Source of the DNA: an uncultured Luteimonas sp.
GTDB lineage: Bacteria; Pseudomonadota; Gammaproteobacteria; Xanthomonadales; Xanthomonadaceae
DNA: 64,000 bases
Reading direction: 5' to 3'
Assembly: GCA_934541015.1 (NCBI GenBank)
Contig: CAKTDC010000007.1
Location: 1 to 64,000, forward strand
Numbering within the stretch: the stretch's first letter is position 1; each line of letters begins with the position of its first letter. The notes under the pieces were generated by a model, which saw nothing but the letters and a program-made list of their open reading frames with translations, made no database searches and was not told where the DNA came from. The position numbers and the translations under genes are program-made. Below, in pieces: positions 30,978 through 38,556 of this stretch.

Positions 30978-31037
30978 CACGATTGCTCCCGCACCGTCAG
31001 GTTCGACCTGCGGCCCATCGATTCCCGCACGCCCGGC

Positions 31038-31376
31038 TCAGAGCGAGAGTACCAGCCGCAGCCCCGCGTCGATCCCGTCCATCGTCGCGCCGGGGAGCGC
31101 CTTCACCCTGGCCGTCAGGATCGACCTGTCCAGCGTGACCAGCTGCGAGACATTCACCACGGAGGGATGCGCCAGCCCCGAATCGGACCTGCCGATACGC
31201 ACGTTGCCCGGAGCCTCGGCAAGCGCCAGGTTGGAAGTGATGACGGCCACGAGCACGGTCGCGATGCGGCTGGCGTTGAATGCATTCGCCTGGACGATGA
31301 GCACGGGTCGCCGGTATCCGGGCCCCGATCCATCGGGCTCGGGCAGCGAGGCCCACCAGATTTCACCACGCCTCAC
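31038..31376 (-). CDS. mazF: MazF/PemK-family mRNA interferase toxin
   Basis: A 112-residue toxin of the type II MazF/PemK family, ribosome-independent endoribonucleases. The N-terminal RRGEIWWASLPEP, the conserved RRPVLIVQANAFN and the VAVITSNL strand are diagnostic. The start is a GTG at 31376 lying 14 bp inside the end of the antitoxin gene, a coupled arrangement that keeps toxin output below that of antitoxin. The active-site Arg in GYRRPVL and Thr in AVITSN are retained, so it looks functional. Confidence 0.92.
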   Translation of the reverse strand: MRRGEIWWASLPEPDGSGPGYRRPVLIVQANAFNASRIATVLVAVITSNLALAEAPGNVRIGRSDSGLAHPSVVNVSQLVTLDRSILTARVKALPGATMDGIDAGLRLVLSL

Positions 31377-31599
31377 GGCCGATGCTTCCGAGCTGCGCCG
31401 CCATCAAGGCCGGATCCATGGGTTCGGGCTCCGCCGCGTAAACCGCATCCAGCTGCTCGGTCACCCGCGAATCCTCGCGCTTTGCGAGGTACTCCTCGAG
31501 AGCCTGCACATAAAGCTGGCTGCGCGACACGCGCATGCGATGCGCGAGTTTCTCGGCCGAAGCGAAGATATCGTCAGGGAGGGAAATGGCGACCTTCAT
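31363..31599 (-). CDS. Ribbon-helix-helix antitoxin partner of MazF
   Basis: A 78-residue protein opening MKVAISLPDDIFASAEKLA, a ribbon-helix-helix DNA-binding domain (about 1-45, ending SRSQLYVQALEEYL), with an acidic C-terminal tail (QLDAVYAAEPEPMDPAL) that would wrap the MazF toxin. The ATG at 31599 is only 4 bp from a perfect 28-bp palindrome that is the likely operator; the open frame continues upstream through the palindrome but that part is not homologous. First gene of the two-gene operon. Confidence 0.9.
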   Translation of the reverse strand: MKVAISLPDDIFASAEKLAHRMRVSRSQLYVQALEEYLAKREDSRVTEQLDAVYAAEPEPMDPALMAAQLGSIGREAW

Positions 31600-31603
31600 C
31601 ACA

Positions 31604-31631
31604 CCATGGTAATACCGCGGTATTACCATGG
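31604..31631. promoter_or_regulatory. Perfect 28-bp palindrome, likely MazEF operator
   Basis: The left arm CCATGGTAATACCG is followed without spacer by its exact complement. It ends 4 bp before the antitoxin start codon. Autorepression of a toxin-antitoxin operon by an RHH antitoxin bound to such a palindrome is the usual arrangement; so close to the ATG, bound protein or an RNA hairpin could also block ribosome access. Confidence 0.8.
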
Positions 31632-31829
31632 CAAGGTGGCCCGGCGCGCCAGCCGAGCGGGTGCGCAGGCGTTCCCTGCCGGGCATTCCCTTCGCCTTCC
31701 CTTGAGAAGGCCAAGGCGCAGTCCGCAGTCGTCCTCCAGACGGCGATCACCGGGCCAGCCTGGTCCGGCGTGCCTGTCAGCAAGTGGTGCTGCGACGCTG
31801 GTGTTCCCGGCCCCGTCCCGGCGTGACCG

Positions 31830-32294
31830 TCAGGGCGTGCCGCCGTCGACGCCAAGCTTTTTCTGCAGCCCGTCCAGGTCGACGTGCTTGATGAAGGCGC
31901 TCGAACCGGCCATCACCTCGGGCGACTGGAACAGCTGCTGTCCGGCCACCTGGCCGAGCAGCTGGAACGCGGTTCCGAACGCGGACCCGCCCTCGTACTT
32001 CAGGGCCTCGGAGGCCTGCTTCTGGCAGGACTCGCCGACGAGACGCGTAAACACCGCCGCCATGTTCCTGTCGAGTTGGTCGCGCTTGGCCGCGGTGATG
32101 TTGGCGTGCGGCGCGATGCGCGGGTTCAGGGCGATCGCCGAGAAAATCCAGGCCATCAGCTCCTGCTTGTCGGCATCGGTGGACGCGCGGACCAGGCACT
32201 TGCCCAGGTCGTCCGCATAGGGCCCGGCGTTGGCCGTGCCGCAGATGCCGAGGGCGAGGAGGGAACCGAGCAGGATTTTGCGGGTATGTTTCAT
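31830..32294 (-). CDS. Secreted protein of unknown function
   Basis: A 154-residue protein with a clear signal peptide (KILLGSLLALGICGTANA, cleavage after Ala24) and a mature helical domain with two cysteines (DLGKCLVRAS and GESCQKQAS), which could form a disulfide in the periplasm. The middle, ELMAWIFSAIALNPRI, and the C-terminal VDLDGLQKKLG look like conserved positions, but I do not recognise the family. The ATG at 32294 is preceded by GGGAGTTCCCG, with GGGAG about 7 nt upstream. It is the only exported protein inside the toxin-antitoxin/restriction island. Confidence 0.8.
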   Translation of the reverse strand: MKHTRKILLGSLLALGICGTANAGPYADDLGKCLVRASTDADKQELMAWIFSAIALNPRIAPHANITAAKRDQLDRNMAAVFTRLVGESCQKQASEALKYEGGSAFGTAFQLLGQVAGQQLFQSPEVMAGSSAFIKHVDLDGLQKKLGVDGGTP

Positions 32295-32421
32295 CGGGAA
32301 CTCCCGGAGAGTGGACAGGGAAGGCGGAACCATCGGAGAACGCATGGAATGCGGCAGTGAACATGCTTTCCGGACGGGTGGCAAGGGCGGCTTTGCCTCG
32401 GAAACGGGCATGCCATCGCTT

Positions 32422-32497
32422 GGGAACCTCTGAACAACTACCGTCATCCCGGCGAAGGCGGGAACGACGCTCAAAAGCGAGTTGTTCAGAGGTTCCC
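32422..32497. mobile_element. 76-bp MITE-like element with 18-bp perfect terminal inverted repeats
   Basis: Ends GGGAACCTCTGAACAACT (32422-32439) and its exact complement (32480-32497). The interior carries a GTCATCCCGGCGAAGGCGGG core, linking it to the other dispersed palindromes. No coding capacity. Perfect 18-bp termini on so short an element suggest a miniature inverted-repeat transposable element mobilised in trans. Confidence 0.75.
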
Positions 32498-32564
32498 TTG
32501 CGGCCATCGGCAGGGATCCATCGATCCTGCAGCCGGAAATCCGCTCGAAACGTCCGCTCCCCGC

Positions 32565-33671
32565 TCAACTCCCACCCACCAGCCCCTGCGGCACCAGCCC
32601 GAGCTTGTTGATCGACTCGTTCACGCCTTCGAGCGCTTCGTGGGTGGCGAGGACGTCGGTGTAGTCCCAGTAGCGCAGTTTATCGCGGAGGACGGCGACG
32701 CCGGCTGCGTGTTTCCTGATCTTCTCGATCTGGGCGGCGTCGGAGACGGCGACGATGCCCTGGACGGCGGCGTTGTTGAGGGCCTTGAGCAGGTTCATCA
32801 GCAGGCTGTCGACGGAGCCCTTGGTCTGCACTTCGAAGACGTAGATGACGCGGCCCATGTTGCCGATGGTGGACTCCCAGACGGTGTCGACGACCGAGCC
32901 GTCGGCCACCTTGATCTCGGTCCTGCTGGCGAAGCCGAGCCACTGGCCGATGTCGGCGAGTTTTTCCTTGACTTCGTTGTGGATGAAGCCGGCGGTGACC
33001 GGGTCGGCCTTTTCCACTTCCTCGGACATTTCATGGGCGGCGTCCTTGTGGCCGATGCGGCTCAGGTTCTCCTCGACCTGCAGTTCGTCCCAGATGAAGT
33101 AGTCCACGTCGAGCAGGTCCGCGTCATCGAGGCCGGCCGCACGCAGCTCCGCGGCCAGCGCCAGCCCCACTTCGCACAGCGCGCGGTACCGCTTGCCGGT
33201 GAGTTGGTAGTTGTACTTGGGCAGGTCGGGCACGCCCAGGTACTCCAGCCCCACGTATGCCCGGCGATTCCAGAGCAGGAACCTGTCGGGATGCACGTGG
33301 GTGAGCAGCTCGCTCATCATCGCCGGGCCCATGCCCTTGATGCGGGCGCGGAAGCGGTCCCAGCGGGCTTCGATCGGGTCGGGCGACCAGACCAGGTGCG
33401 CGATCTCCTCGCGCACCCGCTCCAGCCCGTGCCCGGCGATGAGCTTGTCCACCACGTACTGCTTGTTGCCCCAGATCAGCATCGCCCAGAGCCCGGAGAG
33501 GTATTCGAGCAGGTCGTCGGCGGTCATGGCGCGCAGGCGATCGGCCGTCCACCCCTGGTAGTACGCCATCCGGCTGCGGCGCTCGCGCAGCCTGTCGGCA
33601 TCCTGCGTGTCCGGGTCGGCAAGCATGGCCATGTAGGCGGCAATGTGGCGATGGAGGAGTTCGTGGTTCAT
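32565..33671 (-). CDS. PD-(D/E)XK-like protein linked to the type I restriction genes
   Basis: A 368-residue protein not recognised as a named family. The first 200 residues are helical with many Trp/Tyr (AYYQGW, LIWGNKQYVVDKLIAGHG). The C-terminal domain (about 235-335) has a restriction-endonuclease-fold pattern: Asp262 in GSVVDTVWE and Glu280-Val-Gln282 in VYVFEVQTKG, i.e. D...ExQ in place of D...ExK, followed by a helix. The ATG at 33671 has GAGG 7 nt upstream. It is 89 bp downstream of hsdR on the same strand, so it is probably part of the restriction operon; a nuclease or DNA-end-sensing role is inference. Confidence 0.7.
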   Translation of the reverse strand: MNHELLHRHIAAYMAMLADPDTQDADRLRERRSRMAYYQGWTADRLRAMTADDLLEYLSGLWAMLIWGNKQYVVDKLIAGHGLERVREEIAHLVWSPDPIEARWDRFRARIKGMGPAMMSELLTHVHPDRFLLWNRRAYVGLEYLGVPDLPKYNYQLTGKRYRALCEVGLALAAELRAAGLDDADLLDVDYFIWDELQVEENLSRIGHKDAAHEMSEEVEKADPVTAGFIHNEVKEKLADIGQWLGFASRTEIKVADGSVVDTVWESTIGNMGRVIYVFEVQTKGSVDSLLMNLLKALNNAAVQGIVAVSDAAQIEKIRKHAAGVAVLRDKLRYWDYTDVLATHEALEGVNESINKLGLVPQGLVGGS

Positions 33672-33760
33672 CAATGATCCTCAGTCTTCGATCCGTGGAT
33701 AACGCAACGCCGGCATCGGTGCAATCGTTCGCGCCCTGAGCCCTGTTTCCCCGGTCGCAT

Positions 33761-36091
33761 TCAGCGGAACAGGTGACCCTGTATCTCGACGAACGCCTTC
33801 CGGATCCCGTCCACCGGCCCCAGTATCCGCTTCGCGTCATTGATGCCGCCATAGCGGATCCGCAGGAAGGCGCCGACCCTGGCTGATCCCAGCTCGCCGA
33901 TGCCGTTGAGCTCATAGGCGCCAAGCACGTAGTCGAGGAAGCTGCGCATTTCGCGTTCGTATCCTTCCATGCCGGACCTTCGGGCCGTGCGTACACGCTC
34001 GGATCGGGCCAGCGGCGCCAACTCGAAACGCACGTATGCCAGCACGTCGAAGATATCGCTGTTGGGGGCATCGATCAGGCGGCGCATGTCGTCGAGGCGG
34101 TCGCTGTCGTAGCCCAGGTCGGTGAGGCGCTGCAGAAAGGCTTCGCGGCGCTCGGGGTCGCTCCAGATCTCGCGCAGCTCGTCTTCGGAGACGACCAGCT
34201 GGCCGAGGTCGCCGAAGAGCTGCTGCATGAACTCCTGCGCGGTGATCATCCGACCGTTCCACCAGTAGGTGGTGGCGCCGACGTAGCGGATCCGGCGGGC
34301 GTTGCCGTCGGAGAGCTTGACCACCACGGTCTCGGCCTTCGGCTGATCCACGGGGCTGCCGCCCACCGGCTCATGCGGCGGGTACTCGAAGTCGTCCGGA
34401 TCCTTCGGCTTGCGCGGCTCACCCGGCGGCTCCGGCGGCAGCGGCTCGCCGTCCCACTCGGGATCGTTGAAATGCTCGTAGGCCTTCACGAAATCGTAGA
34501 TGGTGAAGTAGTCCTTGCCGTCGAACATGCGGGTGCCGCGGCCGATGATCTGCTTGAACTCGATCATCGAGCGGATCGGGCGCAGCAGCACGATGTTGCG
34601 GATATTGAGCGCGTCCACGCCGGTGGACAGCTTCTGCGAGGTGGTCAGGATCGTCGGCAGGGTCTTGCTGTTGTCCTGGAAATCCTCCAGGTGTTTCTCG
34701 CCCAGCTTGCCGTCGTCGGCGGTCACGCGCTGGCAGTACAGCGGGTCGGGGTTGTCCTTGATCTGGTTGATGAAGTCGCGCACCCGCGCAGCGTGCTGCT
34801 GGGTGGCGCAGAACACCAGCGTCTTCTGGCGCTGGTCGATCTGGTCCATGAACTCCTGCACCCGGCTGCGCTCGCGGTCGTCCATGATCAGCTTCGTATT
34901 GAAGTCCGCCTCGGTGTATTCGCGCTCCGGGTCGATCTCGCCGGAGACCACCTCGTCCTCGTCGGACCAGCGGTAGGTGTCCAGCGTGGACGCCATCTGC
35001 CGCACCTTGAACGGGGTGAGGAAGCCGTCGCCGATGCCTTCCTTCAGCGCGTAGGTATAGACCGGCTCGCCGAAGTAGGCATAGGTGTCGGCGTTGGCAT
35101 CGCGCTTGGGCGTGGCGGTCAGGCCAAGCTGCACCGCGGGCTTGAAGTATTCGAGGATGCCGCGCCAGGTGCTCTCGTCGCGCGCGCCGCCGCGGTGGCA
35201 CTCGTCGATGACGATGAAGTCGAAGAAATCCGGCTCGTAGCCTTCGAACGTGAACTGCGGTTCTTCCCCGCCCCGGCCGTCGGTCATGAAGGTCTGGAAG
35301 ATGGTGAAGAACACGCTGGCGTTGCGCGGGATCTTTCCCTGCCGGCGGATCTCGTCCGGGCTGATCCGCGCCAGCGCATCGGCCGGAAACGCGCTGAAGG
35401 CGTTGTAGGCCTGGTTGGCGAGGATGTTGCGGTCGGCCAGGAACAGGATGCGCGGGCGGCGCACCGGATTGCGGCTCAGGTTCCATTTGGAATGAAACAG
35501 CTTCCAGGCGATCTGGAAGGCGATCGAGGTCTTGCCGGTGCCGGTGGCCAGCGTCAGCAGGATGCGCTCGCGCCCCTGGGCGATCGCCTCCAGCACCGCG
35601 GTGATGGCGTTGTGCTGGTAGTAGCGCGGCTGCCACTTGCCGCCGCCGGTTTCGAACGACACCGCGCCGAAGCGCTCGCGCCAGTCATTGCCTTCCGGGA
35701 AGCAGCGCTGCCACAGCGCGTCCGGCGTCGGGAACGGCAGCTCGAAGCTGCCTTCCGCGCCGGTGTGCATGTCCACCTCGTACCAGCCGACGCCGTTGGT
35801 CGAGTAGCCGAAGCGGGCCTTGAGCAGGCCGGCGTACTGCTTCGCCTGCCCCACCCCGGCGGTGTGCCCCAGCCCGGCGCGCTTGGCCTCGATCACCGCC
35901 AGCCCCCGGCCGCGGTAGCTCAGCACGTAATCCGCCGAGACCATCGCCGCCCGCTGGCCGCCGCCGAGGATGCGCCCGGGGGCGATGGTCAGCTCGCGGG
36001 CAACCTGCGAGCCGGGCACCACGCCCCAGCCGGCATCGCGCAGCGCGGGATCAATGCGATTGGCGCGGGTGTCGGCTTCCGTTTCGATCAT
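33761..36091 (-). CDS. hsdR: Type I restriction enzyme R subunit (HsdR)
   Basis: A 776-residue motor/nuclease subunit. The N-terminal PD-(D/E)XK nuclease has Asp54, Glu68-x-Lys70 (GLAVIEAKRAG) and the QxxxY motif (QAKQY). The helicase part has Walker A LATGTGKTS (about 181-189), the DECH box in IVIDECHRGG, motif III LTATPKR and motif VI-like QIIGRGTRMF. Together with hsdM and hsdS it makes a complete type I system that cleaves DNA lacking the host methyl mark. It is separated from hsdS by about 2.5 kb containing two toxin-antitoxin-like modules; the vapC stop is 18 bp before its start, so phd, vapC and hsdR may be one operon. Confidence 0.95.
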   Translation of the reverse strand: MIETEADTRANRIDPALRDAGWGVVPGSQVARELTIAPGRILGGGQRAAMVSADYVLSYRGRGLAVIEAKRAGLGHTAGVGQAKQYAGLLKARFGYSTNGVGWYEVDMHTGAEGSFELPFPTPDALWQRCFPEGNDWRERFGAVSFETGGGKWQPRYYQHNAITAVLEAIAQGRERILLTLATGTGKTSIAFQIAWKLFHSKWNLSRNPVRRPRILFLADRNILANQAYNAFSAFPADALARISPDEIRRQGKIPRNASVFFTIFQTFMTDGRGGEEPQFTFEGYEPDFFDFIVIDECHRGGARDESTWRGILEYFKPAVQLGLTATPKRDANADTYAYFGEPVYTYALKEGIGDGFLTPFKVRQMASTLDTYRWSDEDEVVSGEIDPEREYTEADFNTKLIMDDRERSRVQEFMDQIDQRQKTLVFCATQQHAARVRDFINQIKDNPDPLYCQRVTADDGKLGEKHLEDFQDNSKTLPTILTTSQKLSTGVDALNIRNIVLLRPIRSMIEFKQIIGRGTRMFDGKDYFTIYDFVKAYEHFNDPEWDGEPLPPEPPGEPRKPKDPDDFEYPPHEPVGGSPVDQPKAETVVVKLSDGNARRIRYVGATTYWWNGRMITAQEFMQQLFGDLGQLVVSEDELREIWSDPERREAFLQRLTDLGYDSDRLDDMRRLIDAPNSDIFDVLAYVRFELAPLARSERVRTARRSGMEGYEREMRSFLDYVLGAYELNGIGELGSARVGAFLRIRYGGINDAKRILGPVDGIRKAFVEIQGHLFR

Positions 36092-36109
36092 GGGCTCCCC
36101 AGGTCCATG

Positions 36110-36571
36110 TCACCTTCCCGCATGGTAGCGCCCTTCGATTTCCTGCAGGGTCTGCGGTTTCCACGGGTCGAGCAGGACAACTCCCATGGCCGCGAAATCG
36201 GCCGTGTTGCGCGTCACCAGCGTCAGGCCGTGCACCAGCGCCGTGGCCGCAATCAGCGCATCGCGATCAGGGCGCGGGTCCGGCACGTGCAGTCCGGCGC
36301 ACCGCCGCGCAACGGCCTCGTCCACGGGCAGTATCCGCCCGGCGAATTCCGGCACCACGCGCTCCTCCAGCCAGGCGCGCAGCAATGCGCCCTGCCGGCC
36401 ATCGCGCCGCTCCATGCGCAGCACGCCGATTTCCAGTTCCATCAGCGTCACTGCCGAAACAAGGCACGCGCTTTGATTCACCTGCTCCTGCCACGCGGCT
36501 ACGCGCGGGTTTGCCCTGCCTGCAATCACCTTTCGCAGTTCCGAGACCACATTGGTATCAAGCAGATACAT
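36110..36571 (-). CDS. vapC: PIN-domain toxin, VapC/FitB type
   Basis: A 153-residue PIN-domain ribonuclease toxin. The acidic residues of the active site are visible: YLLDTNVVSEL (Asp5), VTLMELEIGV (Glu about 46), and RPDRDALIAATAL with TRNTADF (later Asp residues). FitB-like spacing of the last motif. It is 17 bp downstream of the phd-type antitoxin gene and 18 bp upstream of hsdR, so it lies inside the restriction operon. Confidence 0.92.
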   Translation of the reverse strand: MYLLDTNVVSELRKVIAGRANPRVAAWQEQVNQSACLVSAVTLMELEIGVLRMERRDGRQGALLRAWLEERVVPEFAGRILPVDEAVARRCAGLHVPDPRPDRDALIAATALVHGLTLVTRNTADFAAMGVVLLDPWKPQTLQEIEGRYHAGR

Positions 36572-36588
36572 CGCAGGCGCTTTCCTGC

Positions 36589-36855
36589 TCAGTCCACGTC
36601 GAAATCGGGAATGCGGAGGCTGGACGGGGCCTTTGGCCGCTCGAAGTCGATCTCGATGTCTTCCATGCCGGGCATGTACAGGGCTTCGGCCAGGCTGCGG
36701 CGCGGGCGGGTCAGCCGCTCGTACTCCTGGATGGACAGCAGCACGTGCGCCGGCTTGCCGCGGTCGGTGATGATCACCGGTCCATGCTTGGCGGCGCGCT
36801 TGGCGCGGCCGATGTCCTGGTTGAATTCACGGCTGGAGAGCGTGGTTATGGTCAT
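36589..36855 (-). CDS. Phd/YefM-family antitoxin
   Basis: An 88-residue antitoxin. The N-terminal DNA-binding part has the Phd/YefM pattern SSREFNQDIGRAKRAAKHGPVIITDRGKPAHVLL and an acidic C-terminal tail (MEDIEIDFERP) that would neutralise the VapC partner. The ATG at 36855 has GGAGG-type sequence (GGAGGCTCCC) upstream. A perfect 16-bp palindrome 25 bp upstream is the likely operator. Confidence 0.92.
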   Translation of the reverse strand: MTITTLSSREFNQDIGRAKRAAKHGPVIITDRGKPAHVLLSIQEYERLTRPRRSLAEALYMPGMEDIEIDFERPKAPSSLRIPDFDVD

Positions 36856-36879
36856 GGGAGCCTCCTGCGCAGCACTTAA

Positions 36880-36895
36880 GTAGTAACGTTACTAC
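36880..36895. promoter_or_regulatory. 16-bp palindrome GTAGTAACGTTACTAC, likely Phd operator
   Basis: Perfect palindrome between the phd gene (minus strand, starts 36855) and the divergent 256-aa gene (plus strand, starts 37143). It would overlap the promoter of phd-vapC-hsdR. A separate inverted repeat, GTAGCAGCC at 37006-37014 and GGTTGCTAC at 37024-37032 (8 of 9 pairs match), lies in front of the plus-strand pair and shares the GTAG/CTAC ends. Confidence 0.7.
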
Positions 36896-37142
36896 ATTGT
36901 GGCGCCCAGCCGCAATCCAGTCGTTCAACCCGCCCACAACCAGACGGGATTCGCCCTTCACCTTGTTCAGGGATGTAACCGGTCGCTGTAAGTCACTACC
37001 GCTTCGTAGCAGCCTCCCGCTGTGGTTGCTACAGTGGCCGCAACATGACCCCCGCCTCTTGGCTCCGCGAGGAGACTACGCGGGGGTTCTTGCTCCTCCC
37101 GGCGCGCTCCCGACGCTCGGGGCAAACACTACAATCCAGGAC

Positions 37143-37913
37143 ATGGAACCGGCCAACACCCTTCGTTTCGCATTGAGCGACCGCATCCAGAATGCGGCGG
37201 TCGCGCCTGCGCACGTTCCGTTGGCACTGCTCGGGCAATTCCAGAAGGACGTCAGTGAATTCCTGGCGGGTTCCGACAGGGACGTTGACCTCAACCAGGT
37301 GATCGTCTCCATCGAGGAAGGATCGCTTTCGCTGATTGCCAGCGGGTTGCTGGCCGCAACCGGCCTTTGGGCGGATGTCGAGCGACTGCATGATCCCACC
37401 GCGTTGGGCCTGGTGGATCCCAGGCGCGCCGCCGTGGTCGCGCGCTGGCAGGCCGCCGCGCGGAAACACCCGCATCGCGGCTACACGCTGGCCGATCAGG
37501 AAGGCGTGACCATCGTTCGCGTGGATGCCGATTCCGACTACCGGGACCAATCGGCAATGGTGTGGGTGCCGGTCAAGAAGTACCTTCAAGGCCAGATCAC
37601 CGACCTTGGCGGCACCAGCAGGGCCAATGTCCATCTGAAGCTGGACAGCGGCAAGGTGCTGACTGTCGCCAGCAGCCAGAAGACGCTGGCAGACGAGGAG
37701 CGCAACCGCCTCTACAAACCAGCCACGCTCCACGTTTCCGCGGAGGAGAACCTCCTCACGGGCGAGCTGCGGAATCTGGCCCTGATCGGCTTCGAGGACG
37801 GCCACAGCGGATGGGACGATGCCGGGTTCGGGGAACTGGTGCGCAAGGGAACCCGGGCGTGGTCGGATGTGGCCGATGACTGGCTGGAAGACCTGCGGGG
37901 CGGCCGGGGATGA
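37143..37913 (+). CDS. Unknown protein paired with a PIN protein
   Basis: A 256-residue protein I do not recognise. The N-terminal third is helical (ALSDRIQNAAVAPAHVPLALLGQFQKDVSEFLAG), and it contains an IEEGSLSLIA strand as in proteins that carry a short beta-sandwich. The C-terminal half looks beta-rich (VHLKLDSGKVLTVASSQKTLADEERNRLYKPATLHVSAEE split over 37620-37745). Its stop overlaps the start of a PIN-domain gene as ATGA, so it could be the antitoxin or regulator of that toxin. The ATG at 37143 is the first in frame after a promoter-like gap; no strong ribosome site is present. Confidence 0.72.
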   Translation: MEPANTLRFALSDRIQNAAVAPAHVPLALLGQFQKDVSEFLAGSDRDVDLNQVIVSIEEGSLSLIASGLLAATGLWADVERLHDPTALGLVDPRRAAVVARWQAAARKHPHRGYTLADQEGVTIVRVDADSDYRDQSAMVWVPVKKYLQGQITDLGGTSRANVHLKLDSGKVLTVASSQKTLADEERNRLYKPATLHVSAEENLLTGELRNLALIGFEDGHSGWDDAGFGELVRKGTRAWSDVADDWLEDLRGGRG

Positions 37914-38413
37914 GTGTGTCGGTATTGCTGGATACCAGCTTCCTGATCTCCCTGGTCAATGAACGCCGTGCTCACCATGCCGTTGCCGCGGATTACTACC
38001 GCTACCTGCTGACGCATGACCTGCCGATGTATTTTTCGGCCATTGTCGCGGCCGAGTTCGGAATCAGGCAGGCCATCACCGAATTGCCGCTTGGGTATTT
38101 CCGCCTGCTCGAATTCAATATCGCGCACGGGCAGAAGGCCGCAAACCTGTGGAACGCACTTGGTCCGCGCAACGAAGGCGATATGCGCAGCGTCGTGCGC
38201 GATGACATGAAGCTGCTGGCGCAAGCCAGCCACGAAGGCATTCCCTTCATCCTGACGGAAGACGCATCCACCCTTCACAAGCACTGTGAGCGTCTGCGTG
38301 CCGCAGGGCGTGTGCAGACCCGGGCCATCATGCTGAAGGATGGCTTCGATCCCGCCGCACTGCGCGCGGACGGGCAGGTCGACTGGGTGGGCGATTCTGC
38401 CGAAGAAACGTAG
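37910..38413 (+). CDS. PIN-domain protein (putative ribonuclease toxin)
   Basis: A 167-residue PIN-like protein: the first acidic motif is LLDTSFLISLVNERRAHH (Asp8), then YFSAIVAAEFGIRQAI (Glu), RDDMKLLAQA (Asp) and ILTEDASTLHKHC (last acidic site). These are the expected positions for a metal-dependent ribonuclease. It is longer than VapC toxins. Translationally coupled to the 256-aa gene by an ATGA overlap. It is convergent with hsdS; the 143-bp gap between them (38414-38556) holds only a weak hairpin, CTCACCGC-TTCG-CGGCGTGAG. Confidence 0.82.
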   Translation: MSVSVLLDTSFLISLVNERRAHHAVAADYYRYLLTHDLPMYFSAIVAAEFGIRQAITELPLGYFRLLEFNIAHGQKAANLWNALGPRNEGDMRSVVRDDMKLLAQASHEGIPFILTEDASTLHKHCERLRAAGRVQTRAIMLKDGFDPAALRADGQVDWVGDSAEET

Positions 38414-38556
38414 GTCAGCTCAAGCGCCGCAGGCGCGGAGCCGACGATGGTTTTCCGGCGGGGTGTCGGTTGACCAACCTTTGGTTGTTGAAGCGCACCT
38501 CACCGCTTCGCGGCGTGAGCCGACCTGTGATTTATTGCGGTGGTTGGGGTGCGTGG

